Source: Nocardioides sp. CFH 31398
Lineage (GTDB): Bacteria; Actinomycetota; Actinomycetes; Propionibacteriales; Nocardioidaceae
Direction: 5' to 3'
NCBI RefSeq assembly: GCF_022436705.1
Contig: NZ_JAKUHT010000008.1
Coordinates: 186,001-250,000 of the forward strand
DNA length: 64,000 nucleotides
A program made the position numbers and the translations under genes. The notes under the pieces are model-generated. The model made no database searches. It was given only the letters and a program-made list of their open reading frames with translations, and was not told the origin of the DNA. This document shows, piece after piece, positions 25,296 through 33,754 of this stretch; within the stretch, counting starts at the first letter, position 1; each line of letters starts with the position of its first letter.

Positions 25296-26024
25296 ATGAG
25301 CGACCTCACACAGCCCGACCTCGTGCGGTCCGACGGGTCGCCCCTGCGCGTCCTGGTCGTGGACGACGAGCCCAACATCGCCGAGCTGCTCAAGATGGCC
25401 CTGCGGTACGAGGGGTGGGACGTCAGCGTGGCCCACACCGGCGGCAACGCGGTCAGCACGGCGAAGGACGTCCACCCGGACGTCGTCGTCCTCGACTGGA
25501 TGCTGCCGGACCTGGACGGTCCCGAGGTGCTGCGGCGCATGCGCGCCACGGACGACGACGTGCCCGTGCTGTTCCTCACCGCCCGCGACGCCGTGGAGGA
25601 CCGCATCGCCGGCCTGACCGTCGGCGGCGACGACTACGTGACGAAGCCGTTCTCCCTCGAGGAGGTCGTGGCGCGGCTGCGGGCCCTCGTGCGCCGCTCC
25701 GGAGCGCGTCGGGCGACCGCCCGGTCCGTGCTCACCGTCGGTGACCTGACCATGGACGAGGACAGCCGCGAGGTCGCCCGCGGCGGCGACGAGATCCTGC
25801 TGACCCCGACCGAGTTCGAGCTGCTGCGCTACCTCATGCGCAACCCGCGGCGCGTGCTCAGCAAGGCGCAGATCCTCGACCGCGTCTGGAACTACGACTT
25901 CGGCGGCCAGGCCAACGTGGTGGAGCTCTACATCTCCTACCTCCGCAAGAAGGTGGACGCCGGCCGCCCGCCGATGATCCACACCATGCGCGGCGCGGGC
26001 TACGTGCTGCGTCCCGCGGGCTGA
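25296..26024 (+). CDS. OmpR-family response regulator
   Basis: Two-component response regulator, 242 residues. The receiver domain has the acidic pair DDEP, the phosphoacceptor Asp in VVLDWMLPD near residue 66, and the conserved Lys in VTKPF. The winged-helix output domain (about 140-240) has LTPTEFELLRYLMRNPRRVLSK and VVELYISYLRKKVD. It resembles MprA/TcrA-like regulators of actinobacteria. ATG 25296 is chosen; GTG 25278 is a weaker alternative overlapping the AraC gene. The cognate kinase starts 14 bases downstream. Confidence 0.93.
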   Translation: MSDLTQPDLVRSDGSPLRVLVVDDEPNIAELLKMALRYEGWDVSVAHTGGNAVSTAKDVHPDVVVLDWMLPDLDGPEVLRRMRATDDDVPVLFLTARDAVEDRIAGLTVGGDDYVTKPFSLEEVVARLRALVRRSGARRATARSVLTVGDLTMDEDSREVARGGDEILLTPTEFELLRYLMRNPRRVLSKAQILDRVWNYDFGGQANVVELYISYLRKKVDAGRPPMIHTMRGAGYVLRPAG

Positions 26025-26038
26025 GGTACGACGTCCTG

Positions 26039-27538
26039 GTGGCCCCCGTGCTCCGTCGACCCGTCTCGCTCACCGCGCGCCTCGTCCTGACGGTGGTCGC
26101 GCTGACCGTCGTCGTCACCGTCGTGGCCGGCGGGGTGACGAGCGTGGCCGTCGGACGGTTCCTGCACGACCGGCTCGACAACGAGGTGCGCGCGGAGCTG
26201 GCCCGCGTCACGCTGAGCCCGGACGGGTCACGGCTCAGCCCCGGCGACGGCGACGGCGACGAGCTCGGGCCGCCCCCCGGTCAGCCGGTCGGCACCGTGA
26301 CGGCCCAGCTGCCCGGCGACGCCAGCGGCGGGGAGGGCTCCGTGCTCCTCCAGCGGGACCCTGGGGAGGCCGCCAACGTCCCGCTGTCCGAGGCCGACCT
26401 CGCCGTGCTCGCGCGCGTCCCCGACGACGGCGACCTGCACGACGTCGACCTCCCCGTCCTCGGGGAGTACCGGGTCGCGGCCGTCCCGGCCGAGAGCGGG
26501 GACGCCGCCAGCTTCGTGACGGGGCTGCCCACCGAGCCGGTCCACGAGGTGGTCAGGACCATGGTCCTGTGGGAGCTGCTGCTCCTGGTGCTCAGCGCGG
26601 TCGCGGCCTGGCTCGGCGGACGCTTCCTCGTCCGCCGTCAGCTCCGCCCGCTGCGCGAGGTCGCCGCGACCGCGGACGACGTCGCCCGCCTGCCGCTGGC
26701 GACGGACGAGGTCGACCTCCACGACCGCGTCCCCGGGCACCTCCGCGACGAGCGCACCGAGGTCGGCCGCGTCGGCGACGCCCTCGCGAACCTGCTCAGC
26801 CACGTCGGGACGTCGTTCGCCGCCCGCCGGCGGGTGGAGGAGCAGATCCGCCGCTTCGTCGCCGACGCCTCCCACGAGCTGCGCACCCCCCTCACGACCA
26901 TCGGCGGCTACGTGCAGCTCGCCCGGCGCCGTCCCGACGACCGCGAGGCCACCGCGACGGCGCTGACCAAGGTGGAGGAGGAGTCGGCACGGATGACGGC
27001 GCTGGTCGAGGACCTCCTGCTGCTGGCCCGCCTCGACTCCGGGCGCCCGCTGGAGCGGCGCGAGGTCGACGTCACGAAGCTGATGCTGGAGGCCGTCGCC
27101 GACGCGCGCGTGGTCGGGGCCGACCACCGGTGGCGGCTCGACGTCCCGGACGACGCGCTCGTCGTGGTCGGTGACCCCCTGCGGCTGCACCAGGTGGTGA
27201 CGAACCTGCTGACCAACGCGCGCAAGTACACCCCCGCCGGCTCGACCGTCACGGCCCGCGCCGCGCAGCGCGACGGCGCCGTCGTCCTCGCCGTCCACGA
27301 CGACGGGCCCGGCTTCGACGACGACGCGGCGGCGCACGCGTTCGAGCGGTTCGCCCGGGGCGACCCGGCCCGGGTCCGGGCCGGCGGCGTCGGCCTCGGG
27401 CTCGCCCTCGTCGAGGCCATCGTCGTCGCCCACGGCGGTGCCGCCCACCTCGAGAGCCGCCCGGGCGACACCACCGTTTCGGTCACCCTGCCGGTGGGCG
27501 TCAGCGTCCCAGGTCCGGCCACTACGGTGGACGCATGA
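26039..27538 (+). CDS. sensor histidine kinase
   Basis: Membrane kinase of 499 residues. A first membrane helix lies at about 14-37 (LVLTVVALTVVVTVVAGGVT). A roughly 135-residue extracytoplasmic domain follows. A second helix lies at about 175-197, then a HAMP linker (FLVRRQLRPLREVA). The HisKA box is ASHELRTPLTTIGGY, with the phospho-His near residue 279. The ATPase has the N-box NLLTNARKYT near 389, DDGPGF near 421, and FARGD...GGVGLGLALV. The outer domain has no recognised fold and is rich in Asp/Gly, so the stimulus is unknown. It follows its regulator by 14 bases and overlaps the DUF5709 gene. Confidence 0.93.
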   Translation: MAPVLRRPVSLTARLVLTVVALTVVVTVVAGGVTSVAVGRFLHDRLDNEVRAELARVTLSPDGSRLSPGDGDGDELGPPPGQPVGTVTAQLPGDASGGEGSVLLQRDPGEAANVPLSEADLAVLARVPDDGDLHDVDLPVLGEYRVAAVPAESGDAASFVTGLPTEPVHEVVRTMVLWELLLLVLSAVAAWLGGRFLVRRQLRPLREVAATADDVARLPLATDEVDLHDRVPGHLRDERTEVGRVGDALANLLSHVGTSFAARRRVEEQIRRFVADASHELRTPLTTIGGYVQLARRRPDDREATATALTKVEEESARMTALVEDLLLLARLDSGRPLERREVDVTKLMLEAVADARVVGADHRWRLDVPDDALVVVGDPLRLHQVVTNLLTNARKYTPAGSTVTARAAQRDGAVVLAVHDDGPGFDDDAAAHAFERFARGDPARVRAGGVGLGLALVEAIVVAHGGAAHLESRPGDTTVSVTLPVGVSVPGPATTVDA

Positions 27539-27930
27539 GCGAAGACCAGCTGCAGCCGGAGGACACCCTGGACGACCGCGGGGTCGACGACGTCCTCGAC
27601 GAGGGCATCTCGCCCCCGGAGGCCTACCGCGGCGTCACCGCGAAGGGCACCACCACCGCCGAGCAGATCGAGGGCGAGACCATCGACGACCGGATCTCCC
27701 AGGAGGAGCCGGACGCGTGGGAGGCCAGCGAGGTCGACGAGGAGACGGAGGCCGCCGACTCGTCGGGCGTGGTCGACGGCGCCGTCGCCGGCGAGGTCGG
27801 CGAGGAGCGCACGGGTCGGCTCGGCGAGGACGTCGACGACCAGGGCAGCATGACGGCCGAGGACGAGGGCATCGACGGCGCCGGCGCGTCCGCCGAGGAG
27901 GCCGCGATGCACACCATCGAGGACGACTGA
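27535..27930 (+). CDS. DUF5709 domain protein
   Basis: Very acidic protein of 131 residues, probably largely disordered. The family core is visible: QPEDTLDDRGVDDVLDEG, SPPEAYRG, TAEQIEGETIDDRISQEEPD, and the C-terminal AEEAAMHTIEDD. DUF5709 proteins are widespread in actinobacteria and of unknown function. The ATG overlaps the kinase stop by four bases, so it is made with the two-component system here. A hairpin at the convergent boundary follows. Confidence 0.88.
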   Translation: MSEDQLQPEDTLDDRGVDDVLDEGISPPEAYRGVTAKGTTTAEQIEGETIDDRISQEEPDAWEASEVDEETEAADSSGVVDGAVAGEVGEERTGRLGEDVDDQGSMTAEDEGIDGAGASAEEAAMHTIEDD

Positions 27931-27954
27931 GGTCTCCTCGGTCCCACGGTCACC

Positions 27955-27993
27955 GAGGCCCGCGTCGAGCGCTCAGCGCACGGCGCGGGCCTC
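27955..27993. terminator. hairpin at convergent DUF5709/protease boundary
   Basis: GAGGCCCGCG (27955-27964) pairs perfectly with CGCGGGCCTC (27984-27993) over a 19-base loop. A smaller CCTCGGT/ACCGAGG stem lies immediately upstream. The downstream arm falls inside the last codons of the minus-strand gene, so one element can serve both transcripts. Confidence 0.45.
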
Positions 27994-29571
27994 GACCGTG
28001 AACGGGCGCCCGCCGTCGCGACCGCGGCCCGAGGCGTTCACGAGGGTCACGGTCACCTGCCGCACCCGGGCGGACGCCAGGTCGGTGCGCAGGGTCGCCG
28101 TCCCGGCGGGACCGGTGAGGGGGACGTAGCGACGCTCGACGGTCCCGTCCGTGCGGTGGGTCAGCAGCGTGACCGCCGGCTTCGCCGCGCCGGCGGGTCC
28201 GTCGACCCGCAGGCGCAACCGGGCGGCGGTGCCGAGACCGCGGGAGCGCAGGGCGATCGTCGTCGAGGCCAGGTGCGCCGGTCGCACGGTGGTGCGGAAG
28301 TCGCGCGACGACCCGCGCAGGGTGGCCGTGGTGGCGACGGGCGCGGCCAGGCCCCACTCGCCGCCCTCGGGGTAGTAGGGGCTCGACCCGGGGTCGAGGT
28401 TGTCGGCGGCGAACCGCGTGTAGGCCTCACGGAAGTCGCCGCCGCGGGCGGCCAGCACCCGCCGCAGCGCGGGGAGGCCCGCGAGGCCGCCCCCGCCGGT
28501 GGCCGGCGCCGCGGCCCGCTCGAACGTCTCCCGGACCACGTCGTCGCCGTACCGGGTCGTGAGGTGCTCGAAGAACGCCCAGTTGCCGTACGCCGCCTCG
28601 AAGGCGCGCAGCGAGAGCCGCGGACGCCGGACCTGGCCGTCACCGAGGAACTGCCGGTTGTCGTCGACGTCGTCGGCGTACCGCTCCTCGACCCACGTCG
28701 CGGTGGCCTCGAGCAGCCAGCTCGCCTCGCCGGCGTCGTAGCCGAACTGCACGGCGTGGAGGAACTCGTGCGCCGCGGTGACGCGCAGGTTGTCGTCGGG
28801 CGTCTGCCGGTTGCCGTACTCGCGGACGTCGTAGTCGTTGTCCAGCACGCAGTACGCCGGCCGCACCCGCGGCTGGTCGCCCGTGGCGCGCTCCGGGGCG
28901 CAGTAGCCGTAGAGGCCGGCGCCGCCGATGTCGGCGAGGTAGACGTCGAAGCGGCGGTCGCCGCCCTTCGCCGCCGTCCCCGCGTCGGGGACGGGCGGGC
29001 GGAAGCCGAGGGCGTCGACGTGGTGGGTCCGGACGTCGCCCACGACTTCGAGGGCACGGGCCGCGAACGCCTCGGTGGCGGCGTCGCTCGTGGTCGTCAC
29101 GTGGTGCACGCAGACGTGCTCGTCGCAGGACCGCTCGACGTCGCGGGTCCGGTAGCCGCCACCGAGGTCCGCCGCGGCGCCGTCGGTGGGGCGGGCGAGC
29201 AGGCTCCGCGCCCGGCTGCGGTCGGTGCCGCTGAGGTCGTCGACCACGAGGGCCAGGTCGAGCAGGGCGAGGCTCGCCTCGGTCGCGGCCGGGTCGCCGG
29301 GCTCCGTCAGGGCCTCCTCGGCGGCGTCCAGGACGGCACCGGGGTCGACCGGCGTCCCGCCGGCCGGAGTGCCGGCCGGGCTGCCGGTCGGACTGCCGGT
29401 CGGACTGCCGGTCGGACTGCCGGTCGGACTGCTGGGCGACGGTCCTGCGGCCGCGGCGGGGCCGGGCGCGCCCAGCCCGCCCAGCGCGATCGCCGCGGCG
29501 ACGAGCGGGGCCAGTGCGACGGTGAGGAGCCGGGTGGTGGAGCCGGGGGCGGGGCGACGAGGGCGCAGCAC
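27973..29571 (-). CDS. secreted putative metalloprotease, MXAN_6640-like (copy 1)
   Basis: Predicted secreted protein of 532 residues. A basic start and hydrophobic core (LLTVALAPLVAAAIALGGLG) end near AAA at residue 43. A short Ser-Pro-Thr-Gly repeat linker follows. The central domain has a zincin-type HExxH motif in TAAHEFLHAVQFGYD, preceded by FDVYLADIGGAGLYGYC, and a downstream WLLEATATWVEERY that likely supplies the third zinc ligand. These features match the MXAN_6640 family of putative metalloproteases. The C-terminal 150 residues look like beta-sandwich domains. GTG 29571 has AAGG six bases upstream. It is a tandem paralogue of the next gene, 65 bases away. Confidence 0.82.
   Translation of the reverse strand: MLRPRRPAPGSTTRLLTVALAPLVAAAIALGGLGAPGPAAAAGPSPSSPTGSPTGSPTGSPTGSPAGTPAGGTPVDPGAVLDAAEEALTEPGDPAATEASLALLDLALVVDDLSGTDRSRARSLLARPTDGAAADLGGGYRTRDVERSCDEHVCVHHVTTTSDAATEAFAARALEVVGDVRTHHVDALGFRPPVPDAGTAAKGGDRRFDVYLADIGGAGLYGYCAPERATGDQPRVRPAYCVLDNDYDVREYGNRQTPDDNLRVTAAHEFLHAVQFGYDAGEASWLLEATATWVEERYADDVDDNRQFLGDGQVRRPRLSLRAFEAAYGNWAFFEHLTTRYGDDVVRETFERAAAPATGGGGLAGLPALRRVLAARGGDFREAYTRFAADNLDPGSSPYYPEGGEWGLAAPVATTATLRGSSRDFRTTVRPAHLASTTIALRSRGLGTAARLRLRVDGPAGAAKPAVTLLTHRTDGTVERRYVPLTGPAGTATLRTDLASARVRQVTVTLVNASGRGRDGGRPFTVEARAVR
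29381..29428 (-). repeat. 12-bp tandem repeat coding for SPTG linker
   Basis: Four perfect copies of CTGCCGGTCGGA run head to tail, with degenerate copies on both sides. In the protease gene they encode the repeated SPTG linker between signal peptide and domain. The in-frame 12-base unit allows copy number to vary without breaking the gene, so the linker length may differ between strains. Confidence 0.85.
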
Positions 29572-29636
29572 GAGGGGCCTTCCGAGAGCCGGGCACGGCG
29601 GGGGATCGGGCGCGGCGGGTGGCGGGACGGGCGGGT

Positions 29637-31235
29637 TCAGCGTACGGCGCGGACCGTGGCGGACAGCTCCTGGCCGTCGTACCGCGGGCGACCGGCGCAG
29701 GCGTACGGCTGGCCCTTCCAGCAGTCGTAGCGCGCGGAGGCGTTGACGAGCGTGACGGTGACCTTCTCGACCCGGGCGGGGCCGAACGGCACCTGGACCT
29801 TGCCGCTCCTGTTGCCGCCGATCTTTACCGGTCGGGCCTGCACCCGGCCGTCCGCGAGGTGGATGATCACCCGCGCCGCCGTGCGCACCGGGGAGCCGGG
29901 CGTGCGGACCTTCACCCGCAGCACCCGGGGCCGCTTGCGGGGCGCCGCCTTGGGGATGATCGCGATGCTGCGGCTCGACAGGTGCGGGAGCGTGGCGGTG
30001 AAGCTCGTCGTCCCGCCCGCGCGCAGGCGCCGGGTCGAGGCCACCGGGGCGGGGGTGTACGCCGCCCCCTCCCGGTAGGCGCGGCCGGGCGTGAGGTTGC
30101 CGGCCGAGTAGACCGCGAGGAACGAGCGCAGCGAGCTGCCCTGCTCCGACAGGAAGCGGCTGAGCGCCTGCACGGAGTACTCGTCGGGCTCGCCGCGACC
30201 GGCGGCGACCCACTCCCAGAGACGCCGGACGGCGTCGACGCCGTACGTGTCGGCGAGGCGCTCGAAGAACAGCCAGTTGCCGTAGTGCGCCAGGCCCTCG
30301 GTGTCGAAGGCGTCGAGGGCCGTGCCCGGCCGGCCGAGCTGGCCCTGGGGCAGGTACTGACGGTTGTCGTCCGCGCCGGGCGCGAACTGCTCCTCCATCC
30401 AGACCGCCGTGGCCTCCATGAACCAGCGGTCCTCGCCGACGTCGTAGTCGAACTGCACGGCGTGGAAGAACTCGTGGGCCGCGGTGACTGCGAGGTTGCG
30501 TCCGGGGGGACCGTCGAACTCGGCGAAGTCGTTGTCGAGGACGCAGTAGCCCGACGCGCGGCGCTCCTGGCCGGGTCGGCCCTTCTCGGGGCTGCAGTAG
30601 CCGTAGTAGCCCTGCGCGCCGATGTCGGCCAGGTAGACGTCGAAGCGGCTGCGGCCACCGGGGGAGCCGCCGCGGTCCCCGTCGGGGGCGGGCGGGCGGT
30701 AGCCGAGCTCGTCCACGTGGTGCGCCCACACCCGGGCCATCACCGTGCGCACCCGTCGTACCCAGGCGAGGTCGGGGGGCGCGTCGGGTCCGTCGGTGAC
30801 GTGGTGGACGCAGATCCGGGCGCCGCACAGCGGCTCGGCCTCGGGCCGGTCGTAGCCGTCGCCGTACGTGTCGCGGGCGCGGTCGGTCGGCCGGGCCAGC
30901 AGGGAGTCGGCGATCTCGCGCTGCTCCGCGTCGAGCCGCGGGTACGCCGTGAACAGCTCGGCGAGGGTCAGGGTCGGGGCGTCGACGCGCTCGCGCGGCG
31001 CGCCCTCGACCGCCGTCCGGGCCCGTCGGAGCACGTCGTCGCCGTCGGCGTCCGCGATGGCGGTGAGGCCCTCGAGCAGCTCCGGCAGCGGGGTGGCGGT
31101 GCGCGGGCCGGGGTCCTGGGCGGGGCCGGCCGCCGAGGCCGCCCCCAGCAGCGGACCCGTCGAGAGGCCCGCGGCGAGGGCCGTCGTGAGCAGGCAGGCC
31201 AGGAGCAGCGCCGGCAGGGCACGGGTCTGCTGCAC
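29637..31235 (-). CDS. secreted putative metalloprotease, MXAN_6640-like (copy 2)
   Basis: Second member of the tandem pair, also 532 residues. The signal peptide core is LPALLLACLLTTALAAGLS and cleavage is likely around residue 36. The zincin motif is TAAHEFFHAVQFDYD, with FDVYLADIGAQGYYGYC before it and RWFMEATAVWMEEQF after it. The C-terminal part holds predicted beta domains (ARVIIHLADGRVQARPVKIG). Unlike copy 1 it lacks the SPTG linker and instead starts the mature part with GPAQDPGP. Both copies end in similar ATVRAVR/VEARAVR tails. Substrate and activation are unknown. GTG 31235 is the only start giving a full signal peptide. Confidence 0.82.
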   Translation of the reverse strand: MQQTRALPALLLACLLTTALAAGLSTGPLLGAASAAGPAQDPGPRTATPLPELLEGLTAIADADGDDVLRRARTAVEGAPRERVDAPTLTLAELFTAYPRLDAEQREIADSLLARPTDRARDTYGDGYDRPEAEPLCGARICVHHVTDGPDAPPDLAWVRRVRTVMARVWAHHVDELGYRPPAPDGDRGGSPGGRSRFDVYLADIGAQGYYGYCSPEKGRPGQERRASGYCVLDNDFAEFDGPPGRNLAVTAAHEFFHAVQFDYDVGEDRWFMEATAVWMEEQFAPGADDNRQYLPQGQLGRPGTALDAFDTEGLAHYGNWLFFERLADTYGVDAVRRLWEWVAAGRGEPDEYSVQALSRFLSEQGSSLRSFLAVYSAGNLTPGRAYREGAAYTPAPVASTRRLRAGGTTSFTATLPHLSSRSIAIIPKAAPRKRPRVLRVKVRTPGSPVRTAARVIIHLADGRVQARPVKIGGNRSGKVQVPFGPARVEKVTVTLVNASARYDCWKGQPYACAGRPRYDGQELSATVRAVR

Positions 31236-31372
31236 GGTGCTCGCTCTCGTCGGGGGAGGACGATCGGAGCCGTCCCGGGGCTGCCCGTCGAGAGTAGGGG
31301 CCCCGGACGCGTGTGGCGTGTGTGACGCGCGGGGCGCGAGGGATCCGGCGAGGGGGCCCGCCGGAGGGTGTG

Positions 31373-31771
31373 TCAGCCGGTGGAGGAGATCTTCTCGATC
31401 AGCGCGGTGGTCGAGATGGCCGGCGTCCGGGTCAGGTAGACGACCTCGCAGACGTCCTCGAACTCGTCGAACCGGCCGGCCCAGTCGTCGCCCATCACGA
31501 GGACGTCGGCCGAGTGCTCGAGGATGTAGTCGCGCTTCTGCTCGAGGCTCTCCTCGACGAAGACCGCCGAGACCGGCTTGAGCGCGGCGACGATCTCGAG
31601 CCGCTCCTCCTGGCTGAAGACGGGCTCGCGTCCCTTCTTGCGGAGGTTGAGCGCGTCGGCCGAGACACCCACCACCAGGCGGTCGCCGAGGGCGGCGGCG
31701 CGCTCGATCACCCGGAGGTGGCCGACGTGGAACACGTCGAAGGTCCCGAAGGTGATGACCGTGCGCGACAT
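31373..31771 (-). CDS. glycerol-3-phosphate cytidylyltransferase-like nucleotidyltransferase
   Basis: Small nucleotidyltransferase of 132 residues. The HxGH signature is in GTFDVFHVGHLRVIERA near the N-terminus, and the C-terminal motif is RTPAISTTALIEKI, close to the RTxGISTT of TagD-type enzymes. It should join a sugar- or polyol-phosphate to CTP, as in CDP-glycerol synthesis for teichoic acids. The Gly-to-Ala change in the second motif leaves substrate open. ATG 31771 has no strong ribosome site. It is divergent from the DUF445 gene with 43 bases between starts. Confidence 0.86.
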   Translation of the reverse strand: MSRTVITFGTFDVFHVGHLRVIERAAALGDRLVVGVSADALNLRKKGREPVFSQEERLEIVAALKPVSAVFVEESLEQKRDYILEHSADVLVMGDDWAGRFDEFEDVCEVVYLTRTPAISTTALIEKISSTG

Positions 31772-31814
31772 GCCCGGGATTCTGGCACGGGCCCAGGTGC
31801 GATCATCGGCGGCG

Positions 31815-33086
31815 ATGAGCACACCGACCCTCGCCCCCATGGTGCAGGCCGATCCGGCGGCCGACGAGCTCCGACGCCGCGGTCTGCGCCGCATGCGCAC
31901 GGTGGCCACCTCCCTGTTGGTCCTCGCCGCCGTCGTGTACGTCGCGACGCTGGGCCAGGGCGGCTTCCTCGGCTTCGTCAACGCCGGCGCCGAGGCTTCG
32001 ATGGTGGGCGCGATCGCGGACTGGTTCGCGGTCACCGCCCTCTTCAAGCACCCGCTGGGGCTGCCGGTCCCGCACACCGCGCTGATCCCGCGCCGCAAGG
32101 ACGACCTGGGCAAGGGGCTGCAGGAGTTCGTGGGGGAGAACTTCCTCGCCGAGGCCGTCGTCCGCGAGCAGGTGACGAACGCCGAGCCGTCCCGGCGTGT
32201 CGGCACCTGGCTCTCCGAGCCGGCCAACGCGCGGCGTGTCGTCGACGAGGCGGTCGAGGTCGCGACGATCGCGCTGTCGAAGGTCCGCGACGACCAGATC
32301 GCGGACCTCGTCGAGGGCGCCGTCCTCCCGCGCTTCCGGGAGGAGCGGGTCGCACCGCTCGCCGGGTCGCTGCTCGCTGAGGTCGTCCGGGACCGCGTGC
32401 ACCACGGGCTCGTGGACCTGACGCTGAACGAGATCCACCGCTGGCTCAGCGAGAACCCCGACCGGTTCGCGGAGATCGTGGGCTCCCGGGCGCCCTGGTG
32501 GGCGCCGCAAGCGCTCAACGAGGCGGTCACCGGGCGTCTGCACACCGAGGCGATGCGGTGGCTGACCGACATCCGCGACGACCCGTACCACGAGGCCCGG
32601 GCGGCGCTGGACTCCATGCTGGAGCAGCTCGCCCAGGACCTGCTGTTCGACCCGGCCACCCAGGAGCGTGCCGAGCGGCTGAAGGAGCGGGTGCTCGAGC
32701 ACCCGCAGGTGCTCGCCACCGCCGTGTCGCTGTGGCAGGCGTTCCGGCGGGCGCTGCTCACCTCGCTGCGCGAGCCGGACGGCGAGGTCCACCGTCGGCT
32801 GCTGCGCGAGCTGACGGCCTTCGCGGAGCGCCTCGTGACCGAGGCCGACCTGCGCTCCCGCCTCGACGGCCGGGTCGCGGACGCCGCCGTCTTCGTCGTC
32901 AGTCGCTACGGCGAGGAGGTCACCGCCGTCATCAGCCGCACCATCCAGCGGTGGGACGGCAAGGAGGCCTCCCGCCGCATCGAGCTCCACGTCGGGCGGG
33001 ACCTGCAGTTCATCCGCATCAACGGAACCGTCGTCGGTGGCCTCGTCGGCGTCGTCATCCACGCCTTCGCCGTCCTCATCGGCTAG
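31815..33086 (+). CDS. DUF445 membrane-associated protein
   Basis: Protein of 423 residues in the DUF445 (YjiN/YheB) family. One membrane segment near residues 33-54 (TSLLVLAAVVYVATL) is followed by the family motif EASMVGAIADWFAVTALFKHPLGLPVPHTALIPRRKDDLG. A long helical body follows, and the C-terminus carries a final hydrophobic helix (VVGGLVGVVIHAFAVLIG). Family function is not established; links to envelope organisation have been suggested. ATG 31815 is used, with no clear Shine-Dalgarno. The 3' side opens onto a 32-bp repeat array. Confidence 0.87.
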   Translation: MSTPTLAPMVQADPAADELRRRGLRRMRTVATSLLVLAAVVYVATLGQGGFLGFVNAGAEASMVGAIADWFAVTALFKHPLGLPVPHTALIPRRKDDLGKGLQEFVGENFLAEAVVREQVTNAEPSRRVGTWLSEPANARRVVDEAVEVATIALSKVRDDQIADLVEGAVLPRFREERVAPLAGSLLAEVVRDRVHHGLVDLTLNEIHRWLSENPDRFAEIVGSRAPWWAPQALNEAVTGRLHTEAMRWLTDIRDDPYHEARAALDSMLEQLAQDLLFDPATQERAERLKERVLEHPQVLATAVSLWQAFRRALLTSLREPDGEVHRRLLRELTAFAERLVTEADLRSRLDGRVADAAVFVVSRYGEEVTAVISRTIQRWDGKEASRRIELHVGRDLQFIRINGTVVGGLVGVVIHAFAVLIG

Positions 33087-33128
33087 CCAGCCGCCACGGC
33101 CGGGCTCGCGAGGCCGCGACCGAGCGGT

Positions 33129-33282
33129 GTCGAGTCGGCACATCTGCGCAGGCTCGGGGCGTCGAGTCGGCACGTCTGCGCAGCCTGGGGGTGTCGAGTC
33201 GGCACGTCTGCGCAGGCTGGGGGTGTCGAGTCGGCACGTCTGCGCAGGCTGGGGGTGTCGAGTCGGCACGTCTGCGCAGGCA
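33129..33282 (+). repeat. array of five 32-bp tandem repeats
   Basis: Five head-to-tail units start at 33129, 33161, 33193, 33225 and 33257, exactly 32 bases apart, each with CGAGTCGGCA and a shared CTGCGCAG. Units 3 and 4 are identical to each other, while copies 1, 2 and 5 differ at a few bases. The array begins 42 bases after the DUF445 stop and points along its transcript. The 32-base period rules out a coding repeat. The following 33283-33460 stretch has no gene; it holds two near-identical 19-base words beginning GGGATCG at 33298 and 33401. Confidence 0.9.
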
Positions 33283-33460
33283 GACGCCACGTCGGCCGGG
33301 ATCGGGACGACCGTCCAGCCGTCGCAGTGCCCGGAGCGAGGCGTCATCCACAGTCCCGGCGGCGGACGGGAGTAGTCGCCTGACGATCAGTCGTCCGGGA
33401 GGGATCGCGACGACCGTCCCGCAGGGGAGTACGTCGATGGCACGGCCCAGGTGTGGACGA

Positions 33461-33514
33461 GCTGCGCAGACGTGCCGACTCGAGCCTCGTGGGCTGCGCA
33501 GACGTGCCGACTCG
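33461..33514 (-). repeat. two inverted copies of the 32-bp repeat facing the first array
   Basis: Two copies of the same unit lie in reverse orientation, with GCCGACTCG at 33474 and 33506, again 32 bases apart. They share a 21-base block with the facing array. The last copy ends one base before the stop codon of the minus-strand S4 gene, so it follows that gene directly in its own reading direction. Confidence 0.88.
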
Positions 33515-33515
33515 G

Positions 33516-33746
33516 CTACTCGGGGGAGGCCGCCACGACGGCGGAGCGATCGTCGAGGGAGACGACGTCGCCCACGGCCAGCAGCCGCCCGCGCTGGATC
33601 TCGGGGTGGCCGTTGACCGTGACCAGGCCCTCGGCGACGGCGGCCTTCGCCTCGGCGCCGGAGTCGACGAGGTCGGCGAGCTTGAGGAACTGCCCGAGCC
33701 TGATCGAGCCCGACACGGGCACCTCGACGGGCTCCTGCCCGGGCAC
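33516..33746 (-). CDS. small S4-domain RNA-binding protein
   Basis: Protein of 76 residues that is almost entirely an S4 domain: SGSIRLGQFLKLADLVDSGAEAK, then GLVTVNGHPEIQRGRLLAVGDVV. This YbcJ-like class binds structured RNA, probably rRNA or tRNA. GTG 33746 is eight bases after the FKBP stop, so the two are likely co-transcribed. Its stop is flanked directly by an intergenic repeat unit. Confidence 0.87.
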   Translation of the reverse strand: MPGQEPVEVPVSGSIRLGQFLKLADLVDSGAEAKAAVAEGLVTVNGHPEIQRGRLLAVGDVVSLDDRSAVVAASPE

Positions 33747-33754
33747 GGGCGGGG

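Noticed and set aside
27973..30828. A single 951-residue protein covering both proteases
   Set aside because: Its first 400 residues are an out-of-frame reading of copy 2. A signal peptide at GTG 29571 marks the true start.
33283..33460. Remnant of a coding gene between the 33 kb arrays
   Set aside because: Short open stretches exist on both strands, but no domain, start signal or consistent frame could be recognised.
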